Notes under the pieces: model-generated
Seen by the model: only the letters and a program-made list of their open reading frames with translations
Database searches by the model: none
What the model was told of the DNA's origin: nothing
In this document: positions 1 through 8,079 of the stretch, piece by piece
Position numbering within the stretch: the stretch's first letter is position 1
How the letters are laid out: each line of letters begins with the position of its first letter
Source: an uncultured Kiritimatiellota bacterium
GTDB lineage: Bacteria; Verrucomicrobiota; Kiritimatiellia; RFP12; UBA1067
Length of the DNA stretch: 44,320 bases
Assembly: GCA_934667425.1 (NCBI GenBank)
Contig: CAKULV010000030.1
Location: 1-44,320 of the forward strand
Reading direction: 5' to 3'
Translations under genes and position numbers: made by a program

Positions 1-140
1 CGGCGCGGACGCGCGATGAAGAACTGTGTGCCCAGCGACCCGTCGGCGAGCGTCTTCAGGATCGCCGTCTTGTCCACGTAGACGAATCCGCCCTCACGGA
101 CGCGCTCGAACGAATAGGTGTCTGTCGCAATCTTCTCCAT
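1..140 (-). CDS. AAA-ATPase_like / PD-(D/E)XK family protein, N-terminal part only
   Basis: The first 46 codons of a gene that runs off the left edge of the window. The translation begins MEKIATDTYSFERV and continues through YVDKT to QFFIARPRR. This matches the start of the two 519-residue proteins at 16431 and 33450 (MEKLATDIYTF...YIDKTDR...QFFIARPRRFGKS), so the Walker A motif would follow just outside the window. The ATG at 138-140 has no Shine-Dalgarno sequence. An extended -10 box (TGC TATAAT) ends only 7 nt before it, so a leaderless mRNA is likely. The family is a predicted P-loop ATPase with a C-terminal nuclease-like domain of unknown role. Confidence 0.75.
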   Translation of the reverse strand, partial: MEKIATDTYSFERVREGGFVYVDKTAILKTLADGSLGTQFFIARPR

Positions 141-147
141 GGCGCGT

Positions 148-156
148 ATTATAGCA
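148..156 (-). promoter_or_regulatory. Extended -10 promoter of the left-edge ATPase gene
   Basis: TATAAT (148-153) preceded by TGC. The hexamer overlaps the stop codon of the acyltransferase remnant (CTA TAA T). Only 7 nt separate it from the ATG, so transcription should begin at or next to the start codon. Confidence 0.55.
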
Positions 157-370
157 AATCCCCGCACACCATGCCCGCCACCAAATCAGGCTCGCCGGCT
201 CTCCCTTCCCTTTCAGTCGCATTCTCGGCCCACGGCGAAAGAAGCTGCATGAGCAGGTAAAGTCCGAACAGCATCGGCACGAACCAAAGATGACCGCCTA
301 TTACGTCCGCCGGGAAGAAGCCGGCGATATCAAGCTGCTTCAGGCACACTATAGGCAGTCCTTGTGCCAT
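149..370 (-). pseudogene. Acyltransferase 3 family remnant
   Basis: A 73-codon open frame containing GGHLWFVPMLFGLYLLMQLL. This resembles the HLWFl..L.gLYLl.Pl segment of acyltransferase 3 membrane proteins, which are normally 330-400 residues with about ten membrane helices. Only this one segment is recognisable and no Shine-Dalgarno is obvious. It is most simply a decayed piece of a larger gene. Its stop codon TAA is part of the TATAAT promoter of the next gene. Expression as a short membrane peptide cannot be excluded. Confidence 0.45.
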
Positions 371-378
371 CCGTATGT

Positions 379-1749
379 TCAGCCGAGCCTATACCCGTCG
401 CGGTAGCTGTAGTGGAGCAGCTCGTTGGCCTTGTCGCAATTGGTGAACCGCTCCTTCTCCCCATCCCATTCAAGGCGCTGTCCCATGCGGAACGCTATGT
501 TCCCGAGAAGCGCGAAGGATGTGGAGCGATGCCCCGTCTCAAGTGTGCAGAGAGGTTCGCCCCTGTCCTTGACCCTGTCGAGGAAGTCGCGCACGACATT
601 GAGCGTAGACCCGCCCCAGCTTCCGTCCGGCATCATCTCCTGCTTGTGCGAATAAGTGTACTTCTCGAATGCGGGTTCCTTCGGGTTGAGGAACTCGCGC
701 CGCCCCTGCGGCTCGACGTCAAAGCCGGTCTCTCCCGCGTAGATGACTCCATCCGTGCCGGCAAGCTCGATCTCCCGCTTGCTGATCGGGCGGGCCGTGG
801 CGCCTTCGTAGATCGCGAAATGTATGAGCTTCTTGTCCGCGAACTCGTACGTCACCTCTATGGTGTCGGGGATGTCCGCATCATGGTCGAGCGAATACGT
901 GCCGCCCACGGCGGTTATCGCGCAGGGGGCCGTCTCGCCGAGCATCCACCTCATCACGTCACAGTAGTGGACGCCCCAGTTGCCCATCTGGGACGAGAAT
1001 TCCTCATGCCAGCGGAAGTAGTACGGCGCGGTCGTGTAGCGGTACGGACGATATTTGCGCGGGCCGAGCCACGCATCCCAGTCGAGCCCCTTCGGCGGCG
1101 GACAGTCCGGACACTTCCCGATTCCGTTCGGGGCAAGGTTGGAGAGCCTTGCGCCGTGCCCCGCGATGAACTTGCCCCACTTGCCGGACTGTATTTCCTT
1201 CGCAAGTCTGATGTACGGCACAGAGCCACGGCGGTTGAGCCCGACCGCGACCACCTGCTTGGAGGCCTTTTGCGCATTGACCATGGCGCGTCCTTCCACT
1301 ATCGTGGCGGAAAGCGGCTTCTCGCAGTACACGTCCTTGCCGGCCTTTATGGCGTCGATGGTCATTATCGCGTGCCAATGGTCGGGCGTTGCGATCATCA
1401 CCGCATCCACGTCCTTGTCCTCAAGCAGCCTGCGGTAGTCGGAATACCGCTTCACCTCCGGACCGAACCTGTCGGACTCGCCGAATTTTGGCACCGCTCC
1501 GCCGATGCCGTATTCCTGGAACTTCGGGTCGATCGCGGCCTGGTCGCGCATCAGGTACGGCTCGTAGCAGTCGCACAGTGCCACAACCTGCACATCGGGC
1601 TGCTGCTGGAAAACGCGCATCACCTGCGTGCCTCGGTTTCCGATTCCGATGAATCCCATGCGGATCTTGTCGCGGCCAATCGCCTTGGCGATTGACGGCA
1701 TGGCGACCGCCGCAGCCGCTCCTGACTTCAAAAAGGATCTCCTCTGCAT
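379..1749 (-). CDS. Tat-exported Gfo/Idh/MocA family oxidoreductase
   Basis: 456 residues. The N-terminus MQRRSFLKSGAAAAVAM is a twin-arginine signal, so the protein is probably exported folded with its cofactor. It is followed by a Rossmann dinucleotide-binding segment (MGFIGIGNRG) and the EKPLS motif typical of the Gfo/Idh/MocA family, whose members act on sugars and related alcohols with NAD(P). The large C-terminal alpha/beta domain is complete and the length is usual for secreted PVC-type members. The ATG has a strong AGGAGGAG site (1752-1760) and an extended -10 promoter upstream. The substrate cannot be read from the sequence. Confidence 0.88.
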   Translation of the reverse strand: MQRRSFLKSGAAAAVAMPSIAKAIGRDKIRMGFIGIGNRGTQVMRVFQQQPDVQVVALCDCYEPYLMRDQAAIDPKFQEYGIGGAVPKFGESDRFGPEVKRYSDYRRLLEDKDVDAVMIATPDHWHAIMTIDAIKAGKDVYCEKPLSATIVEGRAMVNAQKASKQVVAVGLNRRGSVPYIRLAKEIQSGKWGKFIAGHGARLSNLAPNGIGKCPDCPPPKGLDWDAWLGPRKYRPYRYTTAPYYFRWHEEFSSQMGNWGVHYCDVMRWMLGETAPCAITAVGGTYSLDHDADIPDTIEVTYEFADKKLIHFAIYEGATARPISKREIELAGTDGVIYAGETGFDVEPQGRREFLNPKEPAFEKYTYSHKQEMMPDGSWGGSTLNVVRDFLDRVKDRGEPLCTLETGHRSTSFALLGNIAFRMGQRLEWDGEKERFTNCDKANELLHYSYRDGYRLG

Positions 1750-1790
1750 TATCTCCTCCTATCCCTGAGTTTCAACCTAAAACAGAGTGC

Positions 1791-1799
1791 ATTATACCA
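1791..1799 (-). promoter_or_regulatory. Extended -10 promoter of the Gfo/Idh/MocA gene
   Basis: TGG TATAAT on the minus strand, about 41 nt before the ATG, giving a short leader that carries the AGGAGGAG ribosome site. The stretch TTTGTGGTATAATGC is identical to that before the ATPase gene starting at 35009. Confidence 0.6.
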
Positions 1800-1820
1800 C
1801 AAACGGCCTTCCGTTCGCAC

Positions 1821-2444
1821 TCATCCGATCAGCCACATGACGAGACTCATCGCAAGGCCCACGAACGCGCCTATGACCCCGCCCCAGAGCGTCACGCCGC
1901 ACAGTTCGCGGTTCGCGACCTCGCGAGTGAGGACCTCGAGCTTGCGCTCGTCGTAGCCCATGATCGTCTCGTATACGATGTTCCAGACGTCCGTCTCCTC
2001 GATTATGTTCGGCAGGTTCTCGGCGAGATATGCCGTAACCTGGTTGGCGCACACGCTGGCGATGGTCGTCCTGATGTCGTCGTCGAATAGGTCTGCCACC
2101 TCCGCAAGGGCCAGCACCTCTTCCCTGACGAGTTCCGGCAGGCGGCGCTCGAAGCGCTTCCCGAGTTTCGCGACGATCGAGCGCGCCTTGTCCCCGTACT
2201 CGTCGAGTTTTCCCCGGATGCTCCTCTCTATTACCGCCCTCACGTCGGGCGCGGACATCTTCGCCGCGATCTTCTCCGACGTCATCAGTTCCGTGCGGAT
2301 GAGATTCTTCGTGTTCTCGGCGATCAGACGCTTCTTCTTCGTAAAGAGGGCGTTGAACACCCATCGTATCGCAAGCTCGTTAGTGCCCGCGCCGATGGCG
2401 AATCCAACGGCCCCCTGGATGAGCATCTGGCAGACGAGAGTCAT
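1821..2444 (-). CDS. DUF445 family membrane protein
   Basis: 207 residues from MTLVCQMLIQGAVGFAIGAG. An N-terminal hydrophobic segment with the GAGTNELAIRWVFNALF motif is followed by a long charged helical region and a C-terminal membrane segment (VIGAFVGLAMSLVMWLIG). This arrangement fits DUF445 proteins, which are inner-membrane proteins of unknown function; the length is toward the short end of the family. The start at 2444 was chosen because its ATG overlaps the stop of the PIN toxin gene (ATGA) and because upstream residues are low-complexity and out of family. The overlap implies translational coupling to the toxin-antitoxin pair, which is unusual. Confidence 0.75.
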   Translation of the reverse strand: MTLVCQMLIQGAVGFAIGAGTNELAIRWVFNALFTKKKRLIAENTKNLIRTELMTSEKIAAKMSAPDVRAVIERSIRGKLDEYGDKARSIVAKLGKRFERRLPELVREEVLALAEVADLFDDDIRTTIASVCANQVTAYLAENLPNIIEETDVWNIVYETIMGYDERKLEVLTREVANRELCGVTLWGGVIGAFVGLAMSLVMWLIG

Positions 2445-2947
2445 TCGCCCCCGTTCTTCTCCGCTCCGCTCGGCTTGCCGGCCGCAGCGTCGGCCGGGGC
2501 GCCCTCGCCGGATCCCCGGGCGGGCTGCGGCCCGTCGGAGGCCACGGCTATGCCGAGAGCCCTCGCCGCCTGCACAAGCCCTTCGTCGTCGCTCGCGAGG
2601 GTGCACTTGACGCCGTGGACGGCCTCAAGCTCAAGCATGGTCGCCAGATGGATTGCCTGGAGAGTCCCGACATCCACCGGGTACGCCTCCGCCGCCCGCC
2701 TCATCACGGAATCCGTGACGGGTATCTGCGTGACCGAGCTACAGACCGTCTCGATCCATGTGCCGAGCCGGGCGCGCCCTGCGTCGTCGAGCTTGCCGTC
2801 AAGGCGCAGGCGATTCGCCGCCCGGCAGCATTCCGTACGCATCAGCGTCGATGCATAGGCCTTGTCCCATTTGCCCCAGAACTCCGCCGGCCTGCCGATG
2901 CCGAGAAGGCGGCGGATCACGAATGAGGAATCAAGATAGACTGTCAT
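2441..2947 (-). CDS. PIN-domain ribonuclease, VapC-like toxin
   Basis: 168 residues. The PIN fold shows in YLDSSFVIRRLL (first acid), TECCRAANR (Glu) and LASDDEGLVQAARALGI (last acid). PIN toxins are Mg-dependent RNases held inactive by their antitoxin. The third acidic position, usually Asp in a DA.HLA motif, reads LQAIHLATM with Gln (codon CAG), so activity or metal binding may be altered. The last 30 or so residues are Ala/Pro/Gly-rich and beyond the usual PIN length. The start ATG overlaps the antitoxin stop (ATGA) and its own stop overlaps the DUF445 start, so the three genes form one tightly coupled cassette. Confidence 0.8.
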   Translation of the reverse strand: MTVYLDSSFVIRRLLGIGRPAEFWGKWDKAYASTLMRTECCRAANRLRLDGKLDDAGRARLGTWIETVCSSVTQIPVTDSVMRRAAEAYPVDVGTLQAIHLATMLELEAVHGVKCTLASDDEGLVQAARALGIAVASDGPQPARGSGEGAPADAAAGKPSGAEKNGGE

Positions 2948-3195
2948 CGTACACTCCTTTCCTTCTTCATCTGTTTGAGCGGGTCTTCCCTGAAGCCGAA
3001 CCCGCCGATCTCCGCGACAGCGGATGCCGGCATCGTCGGCTCGCGGAGAGGCAGCCGGCTGTCGCCGTCCTCCCCGAGGAGCCTTGCGACAATGCGCTTG
3101 TGGCTCGTGATCAGCACGTCTCGCCCCTGGCTGGCCAGGCCAAGGTAATGACTGAGCTGTTGCTTTAGCGTGGCCGTGTTGACTGTTATGTTCAT
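2944..3195 (-). CDS. Phd/YefM-type antitoxin
   Basis: 83 residues. MNITVNTATLKQQLSHYL then GRDVLITSHKRIVARLL fits the Phd/YefM fold, in which the N-terminal half binds DNA and the C-terminal tail (here rich in Lys/Arg/Glu) wraps the toxin. It lies directly before the PIN toxin with a 4-nt overlap. No Shine-Dalgarno is visible. The -10 box ends 11 nt before the ATG, so the mRNA is nearly leaderless. It is probably autoregulated through the inverted repeat inside its promoter. Confidence 0.8.
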   Translation of the reverse strand: MNITVNTATLKQQLSHYLGLASQGRDVLITSHKRIVARLLGEDGDSRLPLREPTMPASAVAEIGGFGFREDPLKQMKKERSVR

Positions 3196-3206
3196 GATGG
3201 GGACAT

Positions 3207-3235
3207 ATTATAGACACATGGCGTCCATAAGTCAA
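3207..3235 (-). promoter_or_regulatory. Sigma-70-type promoter of the toxin-antitoxin cassette
   Basis: TTGACT (3230-3235), a 17-nt spacer, then TATAAT (3207-3212), reading on the minus strand. This is the closest match to a full -35/-10 consensus in the window. Confidence 0.75.
3213..3233. promoter_or_regulatory. Putative autoregulatory operator (imperfect inverted repeat)
   Basis: A 21-bp repeat of form GAC-N3-TGG-N3-CCA-N3-GTC, centred at 3223, fills the spacer between the -35 and -10 boxes. A repressor bound there would block RNA polymerase, as expected for an antitoxin-toxin complex. The function is inferred. Confidence 0.5.
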
Positions 3236-3318
3236 TGGGGTAAGTATGTCACACCGGAGACTCTTGATCGGCTGGCCATATCATTCGCTGCACTCACCAC
3301 TGGCATCCCCTCTCTTCC

Positions 3319-4530
3319 CTAAACCTTGACGAATATCCCCTTGCGGTAGAGGAAGTAAAGTAGCGACCAGCATACCGCGATGTAGCCGAGGGCATATGCG
3401 AGGTCGCCCCATTCTCCACCGATGAGCGTGACGATGCCGCCGAAGAGCCATCTGGTTGCGTCCGACAGAGGATCGAACTTCCCGTAGCGTCCGACGCCGT
3501 AGAGTCTCGTAAGCATCCATATCACGATGGCGTTCATTCCGATTACGCGGAAGAAAAAGCTCCACTTTCGCCAGCCGCGAACGTCAATCACATAATAGAA
3601 TGCCGCAAACAGCGCAAAGGCGTAGCCGGCAGACCAAAGGACGTGCGAACTCGTCCACAGAGACCTGTTGAACGGCATGGACCAGCTGCCGAAGCAATGC
3701 GCGATCGTCCAGCCAAGGGCCGCAAGGATGACCGACAGGGACGCCATCAGCAAGGCCTTGCGTCCGCCAGACAGGTCTTCCCGCCTTATCAGTTCGCCCG
3801 CAAAGCCCCCGAAAAGCGGCAGGCATATGGCAGGAAGGATCGACAGCAAACCCTGCGTGTCCAGAAGGCCATCGAAGCGAAGGCGTCCGGGCAAGACCAT
3901 GCGATCCACCCAGCCGACGATGCTTCCAGGCAGCGAGAACGGCCCGCGTCCAAACTCGGCGACGATGTCCGCCGCCTCCTTGGTCCCCGGGATCGCCACC
4001 GTTGCCGCATCAGGCGCCGGCACGAGCAACAGCAGGAGCCAATACCCAACGAGAATCGATGCTGCCACTGCGATGCGGATGCGAACCGAACAGAATGCAT
4101 AAAGCAAGGCCGCCGCCCCCCACGCGAACCCGATTCGTCCGAGAACGCTACCGAAGCGGAACGCCTGCCATCCAAGGTCAATGTGGGTTATGCCCTCACA
4201 CAGCAGCCCGAGCGCGAAAAGCACCAGCATGCGGCGAAGGACGTTCAGGCATATCGCCGCCCGCGATGCGCCTTTCGCCATCCTGCTTGCGCACGAAAAC
4301 GGCCACGTTATGCCGGAAACGAAAAGGAACACGGGAAACACCCCGTCCATGAGATGCCATCCATGCCACGCCACATGGCGCATCTGGACTGACAGGAAAT
4401 TGCCGCTGCCGCACCCAAGCACCCCCGCGACCGCCGCCACAAGGGCCGGAAGGCCCATTATGAAAAGCATGTCGAAGCCGCGCAAGGCATCAATCGAAGC
4501 CAACCTCTGCGGTTTTTCATCTGATTTCAT
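3319..4530 (-). CDS. DUF5009 / heparan-alpha-glucosaminide N-acetyltransferase-like membrane protein
   Basis: 403 residues with about ten hydrophobic helices. The N-terminus RLASIDALRGFDML and the WHGWHLMDGVFPVFLFVSG segment match the HGSNAT/NagX-like group (DUF5009, DUF1624), membrane acyltransferases thought to transfer acetyl groups to amino sugars. The ATG at 4530 follows a GGGGAAG ribosome site. Length and helices appear complete. It lies 28 nt downstream of the ETF-QO-like gene and may be read from the same transcript. Its location beside a glycan-processing region fits an amino-sugar role, but the substrate is not visible. Confidence 0.75.
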   Translation of the reverse strand: MKSDEKPQRLASIDALRGFDMLFIMGLPALVAAVAGVLGCGSGNFLSVQMRHVAWHGWHLMDGVFPVFLFVSGITWPFSCASRMAKGASRAAICLNVLRRMLVLFALGLLCEGITHIDLGWQAFRFGSVLGRIGFAWGAAALLYAFCSVRIRIAVAASILVGYWLLLLLVPAPDAATVAIPGTKEAADIVAEFGRGPFSLPGSIVGWVDRMVLPGRLRFDGLLDTQGLLSILPAICLPLFGGFAGELIRREDLSGGRKALLMASLSVILAALGWTIAHCFGSWSMPFNRSLWTSSHVLWSAGYAFALFAAFYYVIDVRGWRKWSFFFRVIGMNAIVIWMLTRLYGVGRYGKFDPLSDATRWLFGGIVTLIGGEWGDLAYALGYIAVCWSLLYFLYRKGIFVKV

Positions 4531-4558
4531 CGGGACTTCCCCACATCCAGGCCAAGTG

Positions 4559-6439
4559 TCAGTTCTCGTTAGAGTGCAAGCCGCCAGAGCCTGCCGAGAA
4601 CACTACGTTGGATTTCTCCGTGCCCGGCTGGAGCTTCGCGCAATTCCAGATGCAGGCGCCGCAATGCACACACTTCTCCCGGTCGAACTTCGGAGGATTG
4701 CCCTCTTCATCCGCCGGCATGAGCGCCTGTGCGCTGCATATCTCAATGCACGTCTGCTTCGTGCAGGCCCGGCAGAGCCCGGCATCCGCAAAGCGGACAT
4801 GGTCCGCGAAGCCCGGCGCCGCCTGCACTTTGCCGCCTATCAGCAGGGCATCCTGGTGGGTGACTAGCAGTTTCCCGTCAAACGGGATTTCCGGCCACCC
4901 GCAGGCGTCCATCACGGCATCGTGCAAGGGCTTGCGTGCTTTCTTCGCCTCGGCGACACCCTTCGCGAGCGCATCCATGTCGCATTTGCGGCCCTTGACG
5001 GCTTCGCTGAGTTCCGGTATGCGATTCGCGGGCGGAACGGACTTGAATATCTTGCCAAGGTTAAGGATTCCGCCGGTCAATCCGCAAAGCCCCTCTCCGG
5101 CCATCCCCCAGAAGAACGACTTGTTGAACCCCGCCCGCGCATGCGTAGCCTTCTTCAGTCGCCTGTCAAGCGCGGATGACCTGCGCTCGGCGAGATACGT
5201 TCCCTCAAGGTTCGCCTTGGTGAAATCCCGGCCCTCTGCAAGAAGCTTCAACACGTTCCTCGCAAGCATTGCGCCGGAGGCCCATGCCTCGTCTACGCCA
5301 GCGTTCGCAAGGCAGTCTGTAGTTCCGGAACCTTCTCCGATGCGGGCGAACCCGTCCCCGCACAGGAACGGCTCGCCCTCTGTCCCAGACTCCTGGATGG
5401 ACTTCGCCCCCCACGAGACGAGCGTACCACCCTCTATGTGCCGCCATATGTACGGATGCTGCATCCAGTGCTGGAGGTAGCGGTAGGTGGTCCTTACCGG
5501 CGTATCCTGCCATGGGGCAACGAAAATGCCCATGGAGGCCGTGCGGTTCGGATGCACGTAGAAGAAGCCGAATATCTCAGGTTCGGGGAAGCCAAGCGTG
5601 TGGATTATCGTACCGGGCTCGAGTTTGCAGCTGTCCGGCAGCTGCACCACGGCCTTCATGCCCACGCCCCAGTCGTTGCGGGCATGGCCCTTCGGCAAAC
5701 CAAACCTCTCGTCCAATGCCCTTCCAACGGCCCCGACCGGACCGTCAGCCACAACGGTAAGTCGGGCCTTTACGTCCATCCCAGGCATGTATGCATCGGT
5801 CTGCGCACCGTCCTTCTCGACGCCCTGATCGGCCATGCGTACGCCGACTACGCGCTCCCCATCGAATATTGGCCCCGCGACCGGCGATCCAGGCCATATC
5901 TGCGCAGTCCCGCTCTCCATCACCTTGCATGCGGCCCATCCCATCAGCGAGCCCATGTTCAGCACCAATCCCCCTCGCTTGTCCATGAACGGCGGGGTGA
6001 TCGGCAATTCGCGGGCCTGCCATTCGCCGCCCTTCATTATCACCTTGCCCATTCGGAAGCATCCGTCGATCAGGCGAGTCCCCAACGACCTCTTGGAGCA
6101 GCCGAGGTGGTCGAAGAGGTATGTGGTCTTCTCCTGCGAGACGTTGGCTGCATTGGGGATCTCCGCCGCGAGATCCACGCCGGGGAACGTCGCGCGCATG
6201 GCCTCTGCCCTGGTGACTATGCCGGAGACTCCAAACCCCGTGTCGTCGGCGCGCTCGTAGCACATCACCTGAAGCGGCATTCCGGGCATCACCCGCGACT
6301 CGTACAGGGGGGTGCCGTCTTCCTTAACCTTCGAAAGCTCCGGCGCAAGCGTGAGCAAGAATCCTGCGGCCGCCGGCCCAAATCCCGCAACAACGATATC
6401 CGTCTCCATCAACTGACGTTCCATGGCAGTCATTCCCAT
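4559..6439 (-). CDS. Electron-transfer-flavoprotein:quinone oxidoreductase-like flavoprotein with ferredoxin domain
   Basis: 626 residues. The N-terminal FAD-binding motif DIVVAGFGPAAAG (near residues 14-26) starts a FixC/ETF-QO-like flavoprotein domain. Near the C-terminus are two cysteine clusters, CRACTKQTCIEIC (CX2CX4CX3C) and CVHCGACIWNC (CX2CX2CX3C), consistent with iron-sulfur binding. Family members pass electrons from ETF to quinone or ferredoxin. No ETF alpha/beta genes are present here, so the partner is unknown. The start is uncertain: in-frame ATGs at 6439 and 6424 both lack a clear ribosome site. Possibly co-transcribed with guaB upstream. Confidence 0.8.
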   Translation of the reverse strand: MGMTAMERQLMETDIVVAGFGPAAAGFLLTLAPELSKVKEDGTPLYESRVMPGMPLQVMCYERADDTGFGVSGIVTRAEAMRATFPGVDLAAEIPNAANVSQEKTTYLFDHLGCSKRSLGTRLIDGCFRMGKVIMKGGEWQARELPITPPFMDKRGGLVLNMGSLMGWAACKVMESGTAQIWPGSPVAGPIFDGERVVGVRMADQGVEKDGAQTDAYMPGMDVKARLTVVADGPVGAVGRALDERFGLPKGHARNDWGVGMKAVVQLPDSCKLEPGTIIHTLGFPEPEIFGFFYVHPNRTASMGIFVAPWQDTPVRTTYRYLQHWMQHPYIWRHIEGGTLVSWGAKSIQESGTEGEPFLCGDGFARIGEGSGTTDCLANAGVDEAWASGAMLARNVLKLLAEGRDFTKANLEGTYLAERRSSALDRRLKKATHARAGFNKSFFWGMAGEGLCGLTGGILNLGKIFKSVPPANRIPELSEAVKGRKCDMDALAKGVAEAKKARKPLHDAVMDACGWPEIPFDGKLLVTHQDALLIGGKVQAAPGFADHVRFADAGLCRACTKQTCIEICSAQALMPADEEGNPPKFDREKCVHCGACIWNCAKLQPGTEKSNVVFSAGSGGLHSNEN

Positions 6440-6529
6440 TTAGGTGTTTAACGCAGACGCGCATGCCAGACACGCCCTATCGATGCCTGACATGCGGCGA
6501 CTGGGAAGGCAAAAGCCCTGCAACGCACC

Positions 6530-8026
6530 TTACGTGCGGTAGTTCGGCGCTTCCTTTGTGATCGTTATGTCGTGCGGACGAGCCTCGCGCTGCCCGGCGG
6601 CCGTCACCCGGTAGAACTTGCCGCGCTCCTGGAGATCCCTGATCGTGCGGGTGCCGCAATAGCCGAGGGAGGCGCGAAGCCCGCCGCAGAACTGGGTCAT
6701 TATCTCCTTCACATGACCGGAGTACGGCACCATGCCCTCGATCCCCTGCGGCACGAGGTCGTCCTCCTCCTCGTTGTCCTGGAAGTAGCGGGCGCGGGAT
6801 CCCTTGCCGTTCTTGAGCGCGGCCATGGAACCCATTCCTCGATAGACGACGAACTGCCGCCCGTTCGAATATATCTTCTCGCCCGGACTCTCCTCGGAAC
6901 CGGCCAGGACGGATCCGAGCATCACGCTGTCGGCGCCGGCTGCTATCGCCTTCGGCACATCGCCGGACAGCTTTATGCCGCCATCGGCAATCACGGCCAC
7001 GCCAGTGCCGCGAAGCGCCTTCGCCGCCGAATACACTGCAGTGAGCTGCGGTATCCCGACCCCGCACACGACACGCGTGGTGCAGATGGAGCCGGGGCCT
7101 ATGCCGACCTTCACGGCGTGCGCACCGGCCTTGGCAAGGGCGATCGCCGCCTCGCCTGTGGCGATGTTGCCGGAAATCACGTCCACATCCGGGAAATGCT
7201 TGACGATGTACTTCGTCATGTCGATGATGCCCTTGGTGTGGCCATGCGCAGAATCGACCACCACAACGTCAACGCCGGCATCCGCCAGCTTCTCCATGCG
7301 GGAGAGGTCTCCCTTCCCGCCTGACACGGAAGCCGATACCCTGAGGCGGAAATGCTCGTCGCAGTTGTAGGTCGGCTTCTGGTTCTCCACGAGGCGCTGC
7401 ACATCCGTAAACGAATAGAGCCCCACCACCCTGCCGTTCTTGTCCACAAGCGGAAGCTTCCCGATCTTGTTGGCCCGCATGATGTCGTAGGCCTTCTTGA
7501 GCGACGTGCCTGGCTTTGCCGTGACCATGCCCTTCTGCATCACATCCGAAAGCTTGCGGGCCTCCATCGGCGCGAAGCGCATGTCGGAGGACGTGATCAT
7601 CCCAACGAGGCGTTCATCATCGTCCAGCACCGGGAACCCGTTGAACTTGAGGCCCATGCGCTTCTTCTCTGAACGAAGGAACGAGATGTCGTCATTCGCA
7701 TGGAAGCACACCGGCCTGGAAATCAATCCGTTGAGGTAGTTCTTCACCTTTGCGACTTCACGCGCCTGGTCGTCCTCTTCGAGGTTCTTGTGGATCACAC
7801 CGATGCCACCGGCCAGGGCCATGGCAATCGCCATCGGCGCTTCGGTGACGGTATCCATTGCCGCCGAGATGAACGGGATCTTCATCTTCTGACGCGAAGT
7901 GAGCTTCGTCTCCAGGGATGCATCGTCCGGGAGGAAGTCCGCATACTGGGTGACGAGCGTAACGTCGTCGTACGTAAGCCCCTCAAAGGGGAATGTCGCC
8001 ATGAACTTGTCGAGGTATCTATTCAT
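6530..8026 (-). CDS. guaB: Inosine-5'-monophosphate dehydrogenase
   Basis: 498 residues, the usual length for bacterial IMPDH. It converts IMP to XMP with NAD+, the committed step of GMP synthesis, in the cytosol. The start MNRYLDKFMATFPFEGLTYDDV is typical. Two CBS domains occupy roughly residues 100-215. The active-site loop GPGSICTTR places the catalytic Cys at about residue 315, and the flap YRGMGSMAAL follows. Upstream in-frame codons are not family sequence, so the ATG at 8026 was chosen. The leader holds a perfect tandem 12-mer that doubles a GGAG-like site. It follows the PIG-L gene by 53 nt. Confidence 0.95.
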   Translation of the reverse strand: MNRYLDKFMATFPFEGLTYDDVTLVTQYADFLPDDASLETKLTSRQKMKIPFISAAMDTVTEAPMAIAMALAGGIGVIHKNLEEDDQAREVAKVKNYLNGLISRPVCFHANDDISFLRSEKKRMGLKFNGFPVLDDDERLVGMITSSDMRFAPMEARKLSDVMQKGMVTAKPGTSLKKAYDIMRANKIGKLPLVDKNGRVVGLYSFTDVQRLVENQKPTYNCDEHFRLRVSASVSGGKGDLSRMEKLADAGVDVVVVDSAHGHTKGIIDMTKYIVKHFPDVDVISGNIATGEAAIALAKAGAHAVKVGIGPGSICTTRVVCGVGIPQLTAVYSAAKALRGTGVAVIADGGIKLSGDVPKAIAAGADSVMLGSVLAGSEESPGEKIYSNGRQFVVYRGMGSMAALKNGKGSRARYFQDNEEEDDLVPQGIEGMVPYSGHVKEIMTQFCGGLRASLGYCGTRTIRDLQERGKFYRVTAAGQREARPHDITITKEAPNYRT

Positions 8027-8031
8027 ATGTT

Positions 8032-8055
8032 TCACATCTCCAGTCACATCTCCAG
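8032..8055 (-). repeat. Tandem 12-mer before guaB
   Basis: Two perfect copies of CTGGAGATGTGA (minus strand), ending 5 nt before the guaB ATG. Each copy contains GGAG, giving two candidate ribosome sites. Confidence 0.7.
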
Positions 8056-8079
8056 CTGAACTCCCTCCACACAAGGCGG

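Noticed and set aside
364..1695. Long plus-strand frame opposite the Gfo/Idh/MocA gene
   Set aside because: The minus-strand gene has a Tat signal, family motifs, ribosome site and promoter; the opposite frame has none.
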